A stretch of DNA of 6,632 nucleotides from Clostridium sp. CAG:413 (GCA_000431775.1 FR888176.1:16586-23217), one strand, 5' to 3'; shown: positions 1-6,237, numbered from the stretch's first letter. Numbers and translations are program-made. Notes: generated by a model from the letters alone, not told the origin.

Positions 1-770
1 TCGGTCTGAGCCCCGCCCGCCTTTAATATATCGTTCGCCGCCTTGACCTCGAGGACGGGGTCGGCGGTCATGGAAACTCTTATCGTGTCGCCGATGCCGT
101 GCAGCAGCAGTGAACCGATGCCCGCGGCGGATTTGACGAGCGCCATATTGTGAGTGCCCGCCTCGGTAACGCCGAGATGCAGCGGATAATCGCATCTCTC
201 ACAGGCAAGCTCATACGCGCGCACCATCATCGGCACGTTTGAGGATTTTATCGAAATAACGATATCGTCAAAATCGCATTCCTCAAGCATTGCGGCGTGG
301 CGCATTGCGCTCCCAACGAGCGCCTCGGGGGTCGGTGAGCCGTATTCGGCGAGAAGCTCCTTCTCGAGCGAGCCGGAATTCACGCCTATCCTGATAGGCA
401 CACCCGCCGCTTTGCAGGCATCCGCCACGGCCTTGACCCGCTCCTTTGAGCCGATATTGCCGGGGTTTATTCTTATCTTATCGACCCCTGCCGCAACGCA
501 TTCGAGCGCGAGGCGGTAGTCGAAGTGGATATCGGCAACAACGGGCACGCTGAGGCTCTCCTTGAGCTTCTCAATGAGCTTCACCGCCTGCATATCGGGC
601 ACGGCGGCTCTGATTATCTCGCAGCCCGCCCTCTCAAGCTCAACGGCCTGACGGACGCTGCCCTCGATATCGGAGGCGGGGCGATTGAGCATCGACTGCA
701 CGGTTATCTTGGCGTCGCCGCCGATATATATATTGCCGACCTTGATTTTTTTAGTTTTTCTTCTTTCCAT
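1..770 (-). CDS. ispG: 4-hydroxy-3-methylbut-2-en-1-yl diphosphate synthase (IspG/GcpE), 3' end missing
   Basis: IspG is the iron-sulfur enzyme that reductively opens methylerythritol cyclodiphosphate to HMBPP, the sixth step of the cytosolic MEP isoprenoid pathway. I translated 256 residues from the ATG at 770-768; the window edge cuts the gene. Family blocks seen are VQSMLN (residues 24-29), VPVVADIHFDYRLAL (75-89), DKIRINPGNIG (97-107), PIRIGVNSGSLE (125-136), HLGVTEAGT (198-206) and GIGDTIRVSMTADP (225-238). These form the N-terminal TIM-barrel part. The C-terminal domain with the cysteines for the 4Fe-4S cluster lies outside the window, so that ligand set cannot be checked. The usual length is about 350-370 residues. 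The start is supported by AAAGGAT at 779-785, eight bases upstream and overlapping the end of rseP, whose stop is only 6 nt away. Translational coupling to rseP is therefore likely. The identity is not in doubt. Confidence 0.97.
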   Translation of the reverse strand, partial: MERRKTKKIKVGNIYIGGDAKITVQSMLNRPASDIEGSVRQAVELERAGCEIIRAAVPDMQAVKLIEKLKESLSVPVVADIHFDYRLALECVAAGVDKIRINPGNIGSKERVKAVADACKAAGVPIRIGVNSGSLEKELLAEYGSPTPEALVGSAMRHAAMLEECDFDDIVISIKSSNVPMMVRAYELACERCDYPLHLGVTEAGTHNMALVKSAAGIGSLLLHGIGDTIRVSMTADPVLEVKAANDILKAGGAQT

Positions 771-776
771 AAAGGC

Positions 777-1871
777 TCATCCTTTGATTAGCTTCATAAT
801 ATCGCTGAAGCAGATAACGACCATGAGCACCATCAGCAGAGCGAAGCCGACTGCGTGTACCCAGCCCTCATACTTCCTCGGCACAGGCTTCTTAGCTATC
901 ATCTCGATGAAGATGAAGAGCAACCTGCCGCCGTCGAGCGCCGGAAGCGGGAGCAGATTGAATATGCCTATATTGACGGCGATGAGCGCCATTAACAGAA
1001 ACACAGTGGAATAATCGGTCGCCGCCTGCCCCTCCTGCACCGCCTCCGCAATGTAGGAGACCGTGCCTATCGGGCCCGAGAGATCGCTCAGGCCATAGCG
1101 CCCCGTCACAAGGTCAAGCAGGCTGAGCCAGACCATGCGGGAGAGCGAAACGGATTCGAGCACCGTATTCTTGGCGACGGAAGCAAAGCCCGGCTTCACA
1201 CCGACAATGGTGAAATCGTAGATTATCGTCAGCATTTCTTTGCCGTCAATATTTTTCTTAACGGTGTCGAATTTGACGCCGTTGAGCTCCACCTTTTTGC
1301 CGTCACGCTTGACTACGAAATCATAAACGCCGTCGTCGCTCCTCGACATAAGGAAGCCGACATCCATATCGGAGTAGACCTTCCTGCCGTCTATCTCAAG
1401 TATCCTGTCCTTGGCCTGCAAGCCGTATTGAGAGCTGACGGCATTCTCGGCAAAGTAATTGACCACGGGGGTGCCGACGAATTCGGAGGTGGAGAGCATT
1501 ATCGCAACGATGATAACGCCCATGAGCAGATTTATAAGGCCGCCTGCGGCAACGATTATGAAGCGCTGCCACGCGGGCTTGTTGCAGAATGCGTTTTCGT
1601 TTTCGCTGTCCTCATCCTCGCCCTCCATGCTGACGAAGCCGCCTATCGGGAAGAGCCTGAGGGCATATTTTGTCTCGCCCTTTTTGAATTTGAACAGCGT
1701 CGGGCCCATGCCCATGGCAAATTCATTGACCTTGACCTTGAATATCTTGGCAAAGGTAAAATGCCCCAACTCGTGAAAGAATATCAGCAGCCCGAAGAAC
1801 AGCACGGCGATAAGTATCGGCCACGCCTTGCCCCATATCTGAGCCGCCGACATCAAAGCTAAACCTTTCAT
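777..1871 (-). CDS. rseP: RIP metalloprotease RseP/RasP (site-2 protease family)
   Basis: This is an intramembrane zinc protease that makes the second cut in membrane-bound substrates such as anti-sigma factors and cleared signal peptides. The 364-residue product has the zinc site HELGH at 33-37 inside the first membrane segment (about 17-38). A second hydrophobic segment begins near 103 and carries the GGLINLLMG stretch. A PDZ-like domain spans roughly 140-200 (core LQAKDRILEIDG). Two C-terminal segments follow, the first leading into NLLPLPALDGG at 305-315, the conserved third zinc-ligand motif (D313), and the last at about 336-357. The start overlaps the dxr stop as ATGA (1868-1871), with AGAGG about eight bases upstream. 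A second ATG at residue 7 (1851-1853) also has an AAAGG ten bases upstream, so the true start may be six codons later. Lying between two MEP genes reflects conserved operon order rather than a role in that pathway. Confidence 0.96.
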   Translation of the reverse strand: MKGLALMSAAQIWGKAWPILIAVLFFGLLIFFHELGHFTFAKIFKVKVNEFAMGMGPTLFKFKKGETKYALRLFPIGGFVSMEGEDEDSENENAFCNKPAWQRFIIVAAGGLINLLMGVIIVAIMLSTSEFVGTPVVNYFAENAVSSQYGLQAKDRILEIDGRKVYSDMDVGFLMSRSDDGVYDFVVKRDGKKVELNGVKFDTVKKNIDGKEMLTIIYDFTIVGVKPGFASVAKNTVLESVSLSRMVWLSLLDLVTGRYGLSDLSGPIGTVSYIAEAVQEGQAATDYSTVFLLMALIAVNIGIFNLLPLPALDGGRLLFIFIEMIAKKPVPRKYEGWVHAVGFALLMVLMVVICFSDIMKLIKG

Positions 1872-3013
1872 ATATACAACCTCTCAGTCTCTCTGCGAAC
1901 GAGGGAATCCGTCTCAAAGACATCGGTAAGAGTGTGACCGCCCTCGGGGAAGCTCATGCCGAGCGAATTCTCCACCGCGCGGGGAATATCGAGGAAGCCT
2001 ATCCTGCCCTGGCGGAAAAGCTCGTTTGCCTTCTCATTGGCGGCATTCGCCGCCGCAGGATACAGCCCGCCCATCTCAAAAGCTCTCTTGCATAAGTTTA
2101 TGCAGGAAAACGTTTCATAATCCGGCTTTTCAAAGGTCAGCGAGCCGAATTCCTCAAGCGAAAGCTGCCTTACGGGGCTGACGAAGCGGTCGGGGTAGGT
2201 CAGCGCATATTGGATAGGTATACGCATATCGGGCACTCCGAGCTGAGCTATGACGGAGTTATCGACGAATTCGACGAGCGAATGCACCACGCTCTGGCGG
2301 TGGACGAGGATATCAATATTCTCCGCCTTGACGCCGAAGAGCCACGCAGCCTCGATAAGCTCCAGCCCTTTATTCATCATTGTAGCGGAGTCGATGGTTA
2401 TTTTTGCGCCCATGCTCCAATTAGGGTGGCGAAGCGCCTGCTCCGGGGTGACCTTCTCAAGCTCCGCACGGCTCCTGCCGAAGAACGGGCCGCCAGAGGC
2501 GGTCAGAATAAGGCGCTTTATCTGCCGCTTGTCACGGCAGCCCTGCATGGACTGGAATATTGCCGAATGCTCGCTGTCGACGGGGAGAATCGACACTCCC
2601 CTGTTCTCGGCGGCGTCGGTCACGAGCCTGCCGCCCGCAACGAGCGACTCCTTGTTGGCGAGAGCCAAAGTGCTGCCCGCCTCTATCGCTCTGAGGGTCG
2701 GCTCAAGGCCGGCTATGCCGACTATGCTGTTAAGCACTGTATCCGCACCGCAGGCGGCGCACTCGGCGACGCCCTCCCTGCCGGCGAGGATGCGGGTCGA
2801 GGTGTCGGCAACCTTTATTTTAAGCTCCGCGGCAGCCCTTTCATCCGCAACGGCCGCCATGCGGGGTGAGAATTCTCTGATCTGCCCCTCCAGAATATCC
2901 GTCCTCACATTTGAAGTCAGCGCAACTATCTCAAAGCCCTGAAGCCTTGCGACTTCAAGCGCCTGAACGCCTATTGAGCCTGTTGAGCCGAGAACGGCAA
3001 GGGTCTTAGTCAT
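1868..3013 (-). CDS. dxr: 1-deoxy-D-xylulose 5-phosphate reductoisomerase (DXR/IspC)
   Basis: DXR converts DXP to 2-C-methyl-D-erythritol 4-phosphate with NADPH and a divalent metal. It is the committed step of the MEP pathway and the target of fosmidomycin. The 381-residue product has the usual length. The NADPH-binding loop GSTGSIG is at 9-15 and LANKESLV at 118-125. The metal site PVDSEHSAIFQ includes D146 and E148, and the third ligand E218 follows in SATMMNKGLE (209-218). TASGGPF is at 171-177. The mobile loop over the substrate includes HPNWSMG (196-202, W199). HRQSVVHSLVEF is at 238-249. All catalytic residues known from the E. coli enzyme have equivalents. The ATG at 3013 is preceded by AAAGGAG seven bases away. 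The gene starts 30 nt after the cdsA stop and its own stop overlaps the rseP start by 4 bases. Confidence 0.98.
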   Translation of the reverse strand: MTKTLAVLGSTGSIGVQALEVARLQGFEIVALTSNVRTDILEGQIREFSPRMAAVADERAAAELKIKVADTSTRILAGREGVAECAACGADTVLNSIVGIAGLEPTLRAIEAGSTLALANKESLVAGGRLVTDAAENRGVSILPVDSEHSAIFQSMQGCRDKRQIKRLILTASGGPFFGRSRAELEKVTPEQALRHPNWSMGAKITIDSATMMNKGLELIEAAWLFGVKAENIDILVHRQSVVHSLVEFVDNSVIAQLGVPDMRIPIQYALTYPDRFVSPVRQLSLEEFGSLTFEKPDYETFSCINLCKRAFEMGGLYPAAANAANEKANELFRQGRIGFLDIPRAVENSLGMSFPEGGHTLTDVFETDSLVRRETERLYI

Positions 3014-3019
3014 TGTATA

Positions 3020-3032
3020 TCTCCTTTGATAA
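3020..3032 (-). promoter_or_regulatory. dxr ribosome binding site, shared extended form
   Basis: TTATCAAAGGAGA lies six bases before the dxr ATG (GGAG to ATG seven bases) and fixes the start at 3013. It is an exact 13-base copy of the sequence before uppS. Confidence 0.8.
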
Positions 3033-3043
3033 TCGCAGTTACT

Positions 3044-3913
3044 TTATTTGTTTGCGAACGCCGCCGCAACCTCCACTATGAGATAGAGCGAGGGCATGGT
3101 GAAAAGGAAGCTGTCCACACGGTCAAGCACTCCGCCGTGACCCGGGAAGAGAGTGCCGAAATCCTTCTCGCCGAAATTTCTCTTTATAACAGAGGCGGAG
3201 AGGTCGCCGCACATACCGAGCACGCATAGCACCACAGTTGCGATAATGACCTGCCACAGCTTGATGGTGTCGAGCGTGAAGAAGAAGTGCTTGCAGATAA
3301 GGAAAGTGACCGCGGCAAACACCGTAGTGCCCACAACACCCGCAACGGCGCCCTCTATGGACTTCTTGGGGCTAATCTTGGGCGAGAGCTTGTGCTTGCC
3401 GAATTTGCTGCCGATGAAGTAGGCGAAGGTGTCGCTGAGCCACGCGCAATACATGGCGCAAAGGAGCATAAACACCGCCTGTGAACGCTGGAACAGCTGC
3501 GGATTCTCATCGCACAGCAGCGGGAGCTGAATAAGAGTGGTCAGCGAAGCGGGCACGGCGAGCGAAGTGAAGAGCGCCAGCGCAACGTGCTCAAACCGCG
3601 TGATATCATAGAATTTCAGCATTATCAGCAGCAAGACAATGATATATATGATGAGGATTGATGATTTGGGTATGATGAGATATCTCTCAAGGTCAAAGGC
3701 GATGAACGGCGAATATGCCGCAGCAAACAGCATCGTGACCGCCATGACGACCTTATTCTTGCACTTTGAGACGGTGATGACCTCGTGGACGGCTATTGCG
3801 GAGAGCACGGCTATTATAAAGCTGATATATCTGACATAGCCGAAGCCGATAGCAACAAGGCTGCCGATGGCAAAGAGAGCGGCCGTAACGCCTGTGATTA
3901 TTCTTGTTTTCAT
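3044..3913 (-). CDS. cdsA: Phosphatidate cytidylyltransferase (CDP-diglyceride synthase)
   Basis: CdsA is an integral membrane enzyme that makes CDP-diacylglycerol from phosphatidate and CTP, feeding phosphatidylglycerol and cardiolipin synthesis. From the ATG at 3913-3911 it has 289 residues, normal for the family, with about eight hydrophobic segments. The C-terminal signature is present. It starts at SVIKR (241-245), continues through the K-D pair, and ends with FPGHGGVLDRVD (256-267), holding the acidic metal-binding and catalytic residues. The upstream motif WLSDTFAYFIGSKFGKHKLSP (158 onward) and SPKKSIEG are also typical. The frame is open to a GTG at 3922-3920, three codons further upstream. 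I prefer the ATG because MKTRIITG matches the usual CdsA N-terminus. Neither start has a clear Shine-Dalgarno sequence, unlike every neighbour, so expression may rest on coupling with uppS, whose stop is 27 nt upstream of this ATG. Confidence 0.95.
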   Translation of the reverse strand: MKTRIITGVTAALFAIGSLVAIGFGYVRYISFIIAVLSAIAVHEVITVSKCKNKVVMAVTMLFAAAYSPFIAFDLERYLIIPKSSILIIYIIVLLLIMLKFYDITRFEHVALALFTSLAVPASLTTLIQLPLLCDENPQLFQRSQAVFMLLCAMYCAWLSDTFAYFIGSKFGKHKLSPKISPKKSIEGAVAGVVGTTVFAAVTFLICKHFFFTLDTIKLWQVIIATVVLCVLGMCGDLSASVIKRNFGEKDFGTLFPGHGGVLDRVDSFLFTMPSLYLIVEVAAAFANK

Positions 3914-3940
3914 GTTTTTCACGCTCGATTCAGATTATTC

Positions 3941-4672
3941 TTAAATACCGCCGAAGCGCCTGCTGCGCTTGCAGTAATCTATAATTGCCTTATCGAGGTC
4001 GTCGGGGGTGAAATCCGGCCAAAGAATATCCGAAAACCAGAATTCAGAGTACGCCGCCTGCCAGATAAGGAAATTTGAAAGACGATATTCGCCGCTCGGC
4101 CTGATTATCAGATCGGGGTCGGGCAGCCCTGCCGTAAGCAGATTATCGCTTATTGATTTCTCGGTTATATCCTGCGCTTTCAGCTCGCCCGCTTCGACTT
4201 TCGCAGCAAGACGCCTGACCGCGCTGACTATTTCGTTACGCCCGCCGTAATTGACGGCAATGTTGACGGTGATTTTGTTTTTATCTGCCGAGTTTCTCTC
4301 GAGCAGCTCTATCATGCCGACGATATCCTCGGGCAGGCCCTCACGCTCGCCGATATATCGTATTCGCATTCCTTTCTGTTCATTCTCATCCTCACGCTCG
4401 TTGGCTTCGTCGAGATAATCTCTGAACAGATCCATTATAGAGGCGACCTCCTGAGCGGGGCGCTTCCAATTCTCGGTGGAGAATGCGTAAAAGGTCACGC
4501 ATTCTATGCCAAGCTCCGCCGCATAGTCGCAGATGCGCCTGAAGGTGTTGGCGCCCGCCTTGTGGCCCTCGCTGCGGGGCAGGCCTCTCTTTTTTGCCCA
4601 GCGACCGTTGCCGTCCATTATGATGCCGATGTGGCGGGGCAGCTCGATCCTTGCGAGCAGTTCTTTATCCAT
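3941..4672 (-). CDS. uppS: Di-trans,poly-cis undecaprenyl diphosphate synthase (isoprenyl transferase)
   Basis: UppS adds cis-isoprene units from IPP to farnesyl diphosphate to give undecaprenyl diphosphate, the lipid carrier for peptidoglycan and wall polymer precursors. The 243-residue protein is typical in size. Catalytic Asp is D20 in HIGIIMDGNGRWA (14-26). The substrate loop SEGHKAG is at 34-40 and TFYAFSTENWKRP at 60-72. The C-terminal diphosphate-binding signature is RPSGEYRLSNFLIWQ (191-205), with the magnesium-binding glutamate E210 in AYSEFWF. In that signature many homologues have Thr and Gln where this one has P192 and Y196; the charged residues R191, E195 and R197 and S199 are kept. 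The ATG at 4672 has AAAGGAG six bases upstream. It is separated from frr by a 95-nt gap with two hairpins. It uses the end product of the pathway to which dxr and ispG belong. Confidence 0.97.
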   Translation of the reverse strand: MDKELLARIELPRHIGIIMDGNGRWAKKRGLPRSEGHKAGANTFRRICDYAAELGIECVTFYAFSTENWKRPAQEVASIMDLFRDYLDEANEREDENEQKGMRIRYIGEREGLPEDIVGMIELLERNSADKNKITVNIAVNYGGRNEIVSAVRRLAAKVEAGELKAQDITEKSISDNLLTAGLPDPDLIIRPSGEYRLSNFLIWQAAYSEFWFSDILWPDFTPDDLDKAIIDYCKRSRRFGGI

Positions 4673-4677
4673 AGCTG

Positions 4678-4690
4678 TCTCCTTTGATAA
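4678..4690 (-). promoter_or_regulatory. uppS ribosome binding site, shared extended form
   Basis: The transcript reads TTATCAAAGGAGA ending five bases before the uppS ATG. The same 13 bases precede dxr at 3020-3032, and AATCAAAGGATGA precedes ispG. The core AAAGGAG is a strong Shine-Dalgarno sequence that fixes the start at 4672. Confidence 0.8.
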
Positions 4691-4692
4691 GG

Positions 4693-4711
4693 GATGATGA
4701 TATTCATCATC
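4693..4711 (-). other. Short perfect hairpin just upstream of the uppS ribosome binding site
   Basis: GATGATGA and TCATCATC form a perfect 8-bp inverted repeat (4693-4700 and 4704-4711) with a 3-base loop. In the transcript it lies nine bases after the larger hairpin and ends ten bases before the GGAG of the uppS ribosome binding site, which stays unpaired. It could keep the start region of uppS open or mark a processing site. The function is unknown. Confidence 0.4.
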
Positions 4712-4720
4712 GGCTGCTGT

Positions 4721-4763
4721 AATTCGGCGCAGCGGAGGTAATCCTCCGCCGCACCGCTGAATT
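4721..4763 (-). other. Strong RNA hairpin in the frr-uppS gap
   Basis: In the minus-strand transcript, starting four bases after the frr stop, a 13-bp continuous stem forms between 4743-4755 and 4726-4738 with loop AUUA (4739-4742). It comprises GCGGAGG paired with CCUCCGC, then GGUGCG paired with UGCGCC including two G-U pairs. Beyond a 3-base bulge (4756-4758), AAUUC pairs with GAAUU (4759-4763 with 4721-4725). The two wobble positions pair only in minus-strand RNA; on the plus strand they would be C-A and A-C mismatches. That points to an RNA element of this operon rather than a DNA-level palindrome. No U-tract follows, so it is not a standard intrinsic terminator. It may stabilise the pyrH-frr message or cause partial attenuation or processing. 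Confidence 0.6.
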
Positions 4764-4767
4764 GCGA

Positions 4768-5322
4768 TCAGATCGCCATTATCTCTTTCTCTTTTTCGTC
4801 GGCGAGCTTATCAATATTTTTGATATATTTATCGGTCAGATCCTGGAGCTTCTTCTCCGCTATCTTGAGGTCATCCTCGGTTATCTCGGAGGCCTTCTCC
4901 ATCTTCTTGACCTTATCTATGCCGTCGCGTCTGATGGAGCGAACGGCTATCCTTGAATCCTCCGCCAGCTTCTTAACATCCTTGCAAAGCTCCTTGCGGC
5001 GCTCCTCGGTGAGCTGCGGGAAAACAAGGCGGATTATCCTGCCGTCATTCTGCGGGTTGATGCCGATATCGGAGGCCTGGATCGCCTTCTCGATGGGGTG
5101 TAGGGTGGAAACATCCCAAGGCTGGATGGTGAGTATCCTCGCCTCGGCAACGGAGACGGCCGCCATCTGATTGATGGGGGTGGGGGTGCCGTAATAATCG
5201 ACCTTGATCTTATCGAGCACGGCGCTGTTGGCTCTGCCCGCTCTTATTGAAGCGAATTCAGCGCTGAGCACGCTGACGGTCTTACCCATTTTTTCCTCGA
5301 CCATTGCAAAAACTTTTTCCAT
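4768..5322 (-). CDS. frr: Ribosome recycling factor (RRF)
   Basis: RRF works with EF-G in the cytosol to split post-termination ribosomes. The 184-residue product matches the usual 185. The family's helical domain I is built from residues 1-30 and about 105-184. The inserted beta domain II lies between and includes [13 protein letters not shown] (27-39), [12 protein letters not shown] (43-54), QPWD (67-70) and [12 protein letters not shown] (84-95). The conserved arginine-rich stretch VRSIRRDG (127-134), which contacts 23S rRNA in characterised RRFs, is intact. The C-terminal helix is rich in Lys and Glu. The ATG lies only 4 nt after the pyrH stop and is preceded by a perfect AAGGAGG at 5332-5338 inside the end of pyrH, nine bases away. 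This is the strongest ribosome binding site in the window, fitting high demand for RRF. Identification is certain. Confidence 0.98.
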   Translation of the reverse strand: MEKVFAMVEEKMGKTVSVLSAEFASIRAGRANSAVLDKIKVDYYGTPTPINQMAAVSVAEARILTIQPWDVSTLHPIEKAIQASDIGINPQNDGRIIRLVFPQLTEERRKELCKDVKKLAEDSRIAVRSIRRDGIDKVKKMEKASEITEDDLKIAEKKLQDLTDKYIKNIDKLADEKEKEIMAI

Positions 5323-5326
5323 TTAA

Positions 5327-6037
5327 TTAGCCCTCCTTAACTAATGTACCCACATTTTCGCCCAGCACCGCTCTGATTATGTTTTCGGGGTCGCTGAGGT
5401 TGAAAACGAGGATGGGGATATTATTGTCACGGCAAAGAGACGCTGCCGTTGAATCCATGACTTTGAGATCCTTCTCAAGCACTTCGCTGTGGGTAACAAC
5501 GTCGTATTTGACGGCGTCGGGGTATTTATTGGGGTCCTTGTCAAACACGCCGTCCACATTGGTGGCTTTGAGAATGACGTTTGCCTTTATCTCGGCCGCT
5601 CTGAGCGCAGCGCAGGTGTCGGTCGAGAAGAAGGGGTTGCCCGTTCCGCTCGCAAAGATGACCACTCTGCCTTTCTCAAGGTGGCGGACGGCTCTGTTGC
5701 GGATGTATGTCTCGGCTATCTGGCGCATCTCAATGGCGCTCTGCACCCTGACCGTCACGCCGAGCTGCTCGAGAGAATCGGCAAGGGCAAGGGAATTCAT
5801 GACTGTAGCGAGCATACCGATATGGTCGGCGCGGGTCCTATCCATATTGCCGCCGGAGCGCCCTCTCCAGAAGTTGCCGCCGCCGACAACGAGGCCGACC
5901 TCGACGCCCATTTCATTGAGTTTCTTGACTGCGGAGCAGACCGCACCGATGGTGTCGAAGTCAAAGCCGTGGCCTTTATCGCCGGCGAGCACCTCGCCGC
6001 TGAGCTTGAGCAGGATTCTTTTATAAATCGGTTGCAC
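5327..6037 (-). CDS. pyrH: Uridylate (UMP) kinase
   Basis: PyrH phosphorylates UMP to UDP in pyrimidine nucleotide synthesis. Bacterial forms are hexamers of the amino acid kinase fold, activated by GTP and inhibited by UTP. The 236-residue protein has KLSGE (11-15) at the phosphate site and GGGNFWRGR (52-60). The UMP-binding [11 protein letters not shown] is at 66-76 and [17 protein letters not shown] at 131-147. DGVFDKDP (162-169), [18 protein letters not shown] (192-209) and NVGTLV near the end complete the set. The start is a GTG at 6037-6035, giving the typical [20 protein letters not shown] (6045-6049) sits seven bases upstream and no in-frame ATG is nearby. It is the first gene of the operon and has its own promoter directly upstream. 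In many Bacillota rpsB and tsf precede pyrH, but here the upstream neighbour is a divergent glycosidase. Confidence 0.98.
   Translation of the reverse strand: MQPIYKRILLKLSGEVLAGDKGHGFDFDTIGAVCSAVKKLNEMGVEVGLVVGGGNFWRGRSGGNMDRTRADHIGMLATVMNSLALADSLEQLGVTVRVQSAIEMRQIAETYIRNRAVRHLEKGRVVIFASGTGNPFFSTDTCAALRAAEIKANVILKATNVDGVFDKDPNKYPDAVKYDVVTHSEVLEKDLKVMDSTAASLCRDNNIPILVFNLSDPENIIRAVLGENVGTLVKEG
5332..5338 (-). promoter_or_regulatory. frr ribosome binding site inside the end of pyrH
   Basis: A perfect AAGGAGG lies within the last codons of pyrH, nine bases before the frr ATG. Ribosomes finishing pyrH would sit on it, so the two genes are probably translationally coupled, and it decides the frr start. 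Confidence 0.85.
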
Positions 6038-6076
6038 AAAAACACCGCCTTTAAAAATTATAAATTTTCAGTATAT

Positions 6077-6105
6077 ATTTTACTTTATTTTGGCGCGGGT
6101 GTAAA
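6077..6105 (-). promoter_or_regulatory. Predicted sigma-A-type promoter of the pyrH operon
   Basis: Read on the minus strand, TTTACA (6100-6105) and TAAAAT (6077-6082) each match five of six consensus bases and are exactly 17 bases apart. Transcription would start near 6070, giving a leader of about 33 nt before the GTG of pyrH. A- and T-tracts upstream of the -35 box (about 6112-6145) could act as an UP element. A near-perfect palindrome directly abuts the -35 box. This is probably the main promoter for all seven minus-strand genes, since no other gap inside the operon shows as good a pair of boxes. Confidence 0.75.
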
Positions 6106-6106
6106 G

Positions 6107-6126
6107 CGTTATTTTGCAAATTAACG
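6107..6126. promoter_or_regulatory. 20-bp near-perfect palindrome, candidate operator
   Basis: CGTTA at 6107-6111 and TAACG at 6122-6126 are exact inverted arms, and the centre TTTGCAAA (6113-6120) is itself a perfect palindrome on the same axis. Only the T/T pair at 6112 and 6121 breaks the symmetry. The site begins one base upstream of the pyrH -35 box and is centred about 93 bases upstream of the predicted GH89 start point. I do not recognise the motif as a known operator. It could bind a dimeric regulator of either gene, or be an AT-rich coincidence. Confidence 0.4.
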
Positions 6127-6174
6127 ATTTTTTTACTTTTAATTTATCCCCGCCGCCCTAAATCGCAAAAAAAC

Positions 6175-6203
6175 TTGCCAAGACGGGATTTTTGATATAT
6201 ACT
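6175..6203 (+). promoter_or_regulatory. Predicted sigma-A-type promoter of the GH89 gene
   Basis: TTGCCA (6175-6180) and TATACT (6198-6203) are separated by 17 bases and each match five of six consensus bases. Transcription would start near 6210, about 28 nt before the ATG. The -10 box forms one arm of an inverted repeat that extends past the start point, a position where a repressor could block the polymerase. The GH89 gene thus appears to be transcribed independently and divergently from the pyrH operon. Confidence 0.75.
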
Positions 6204-6214
6204 GTAGTAGTATA
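6198..6214. promoter_or_regulatory. Inverted repeat over the GH89 -10 box, candidate repressor site
   Basis: TATACT (6198-6203), the predicted -10 box, is repeated in reverse complement as AGTATA (6209-6214) with a 5-base spacer. The repeat covers the -10 box and the expected start point. A regulator bound here would block transcription, as expected for an inducible glycosidase gene. The arms are short and AT-rich, so chance is a real alternative. Confidence 0.25.
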
Positions 6215-6237
6215 ACTTTCACGAACGGAGAGCTGAA

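Noticed and set aside
2210..2942. Long plus-strand open frames (219 and 230 codons) opposite dxr
   Set aside because: They overlap each other and lie wholly antisense to an intact dxr with all catalytic motifs. Their products show no recognisable family pattern, so they are by-products of the codon use of dxr.
4678..4749. CCUCC in the hairpin pairing with the uppS GGAG as a translational switch
   Set aside because: This would require opening a 13-bp GC-rich stem to form a much shorter helix. No second conformer of comparable strength is visible.
4721..4763. Reading the frr-uppS hairpin as an intrinsic terminator
   Set aside because: In the minus-strand transcript the stem is followed by ACAGCAGCC, not a U-run, and the plus-strand side has no U-run either.
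6100..6115. CcpA-type cre site over the pyrH -35 box
   Set aside because: The core AAAGCG fits, but the conserved outer TG and CA positions do not.
5379..6124. Plus-strand open frames of 215 and 211 codons opposite pyrH
   Set aside because: pyrH is complete and conserved on the other strand. The antisense products look low in structure and have no family motifs.
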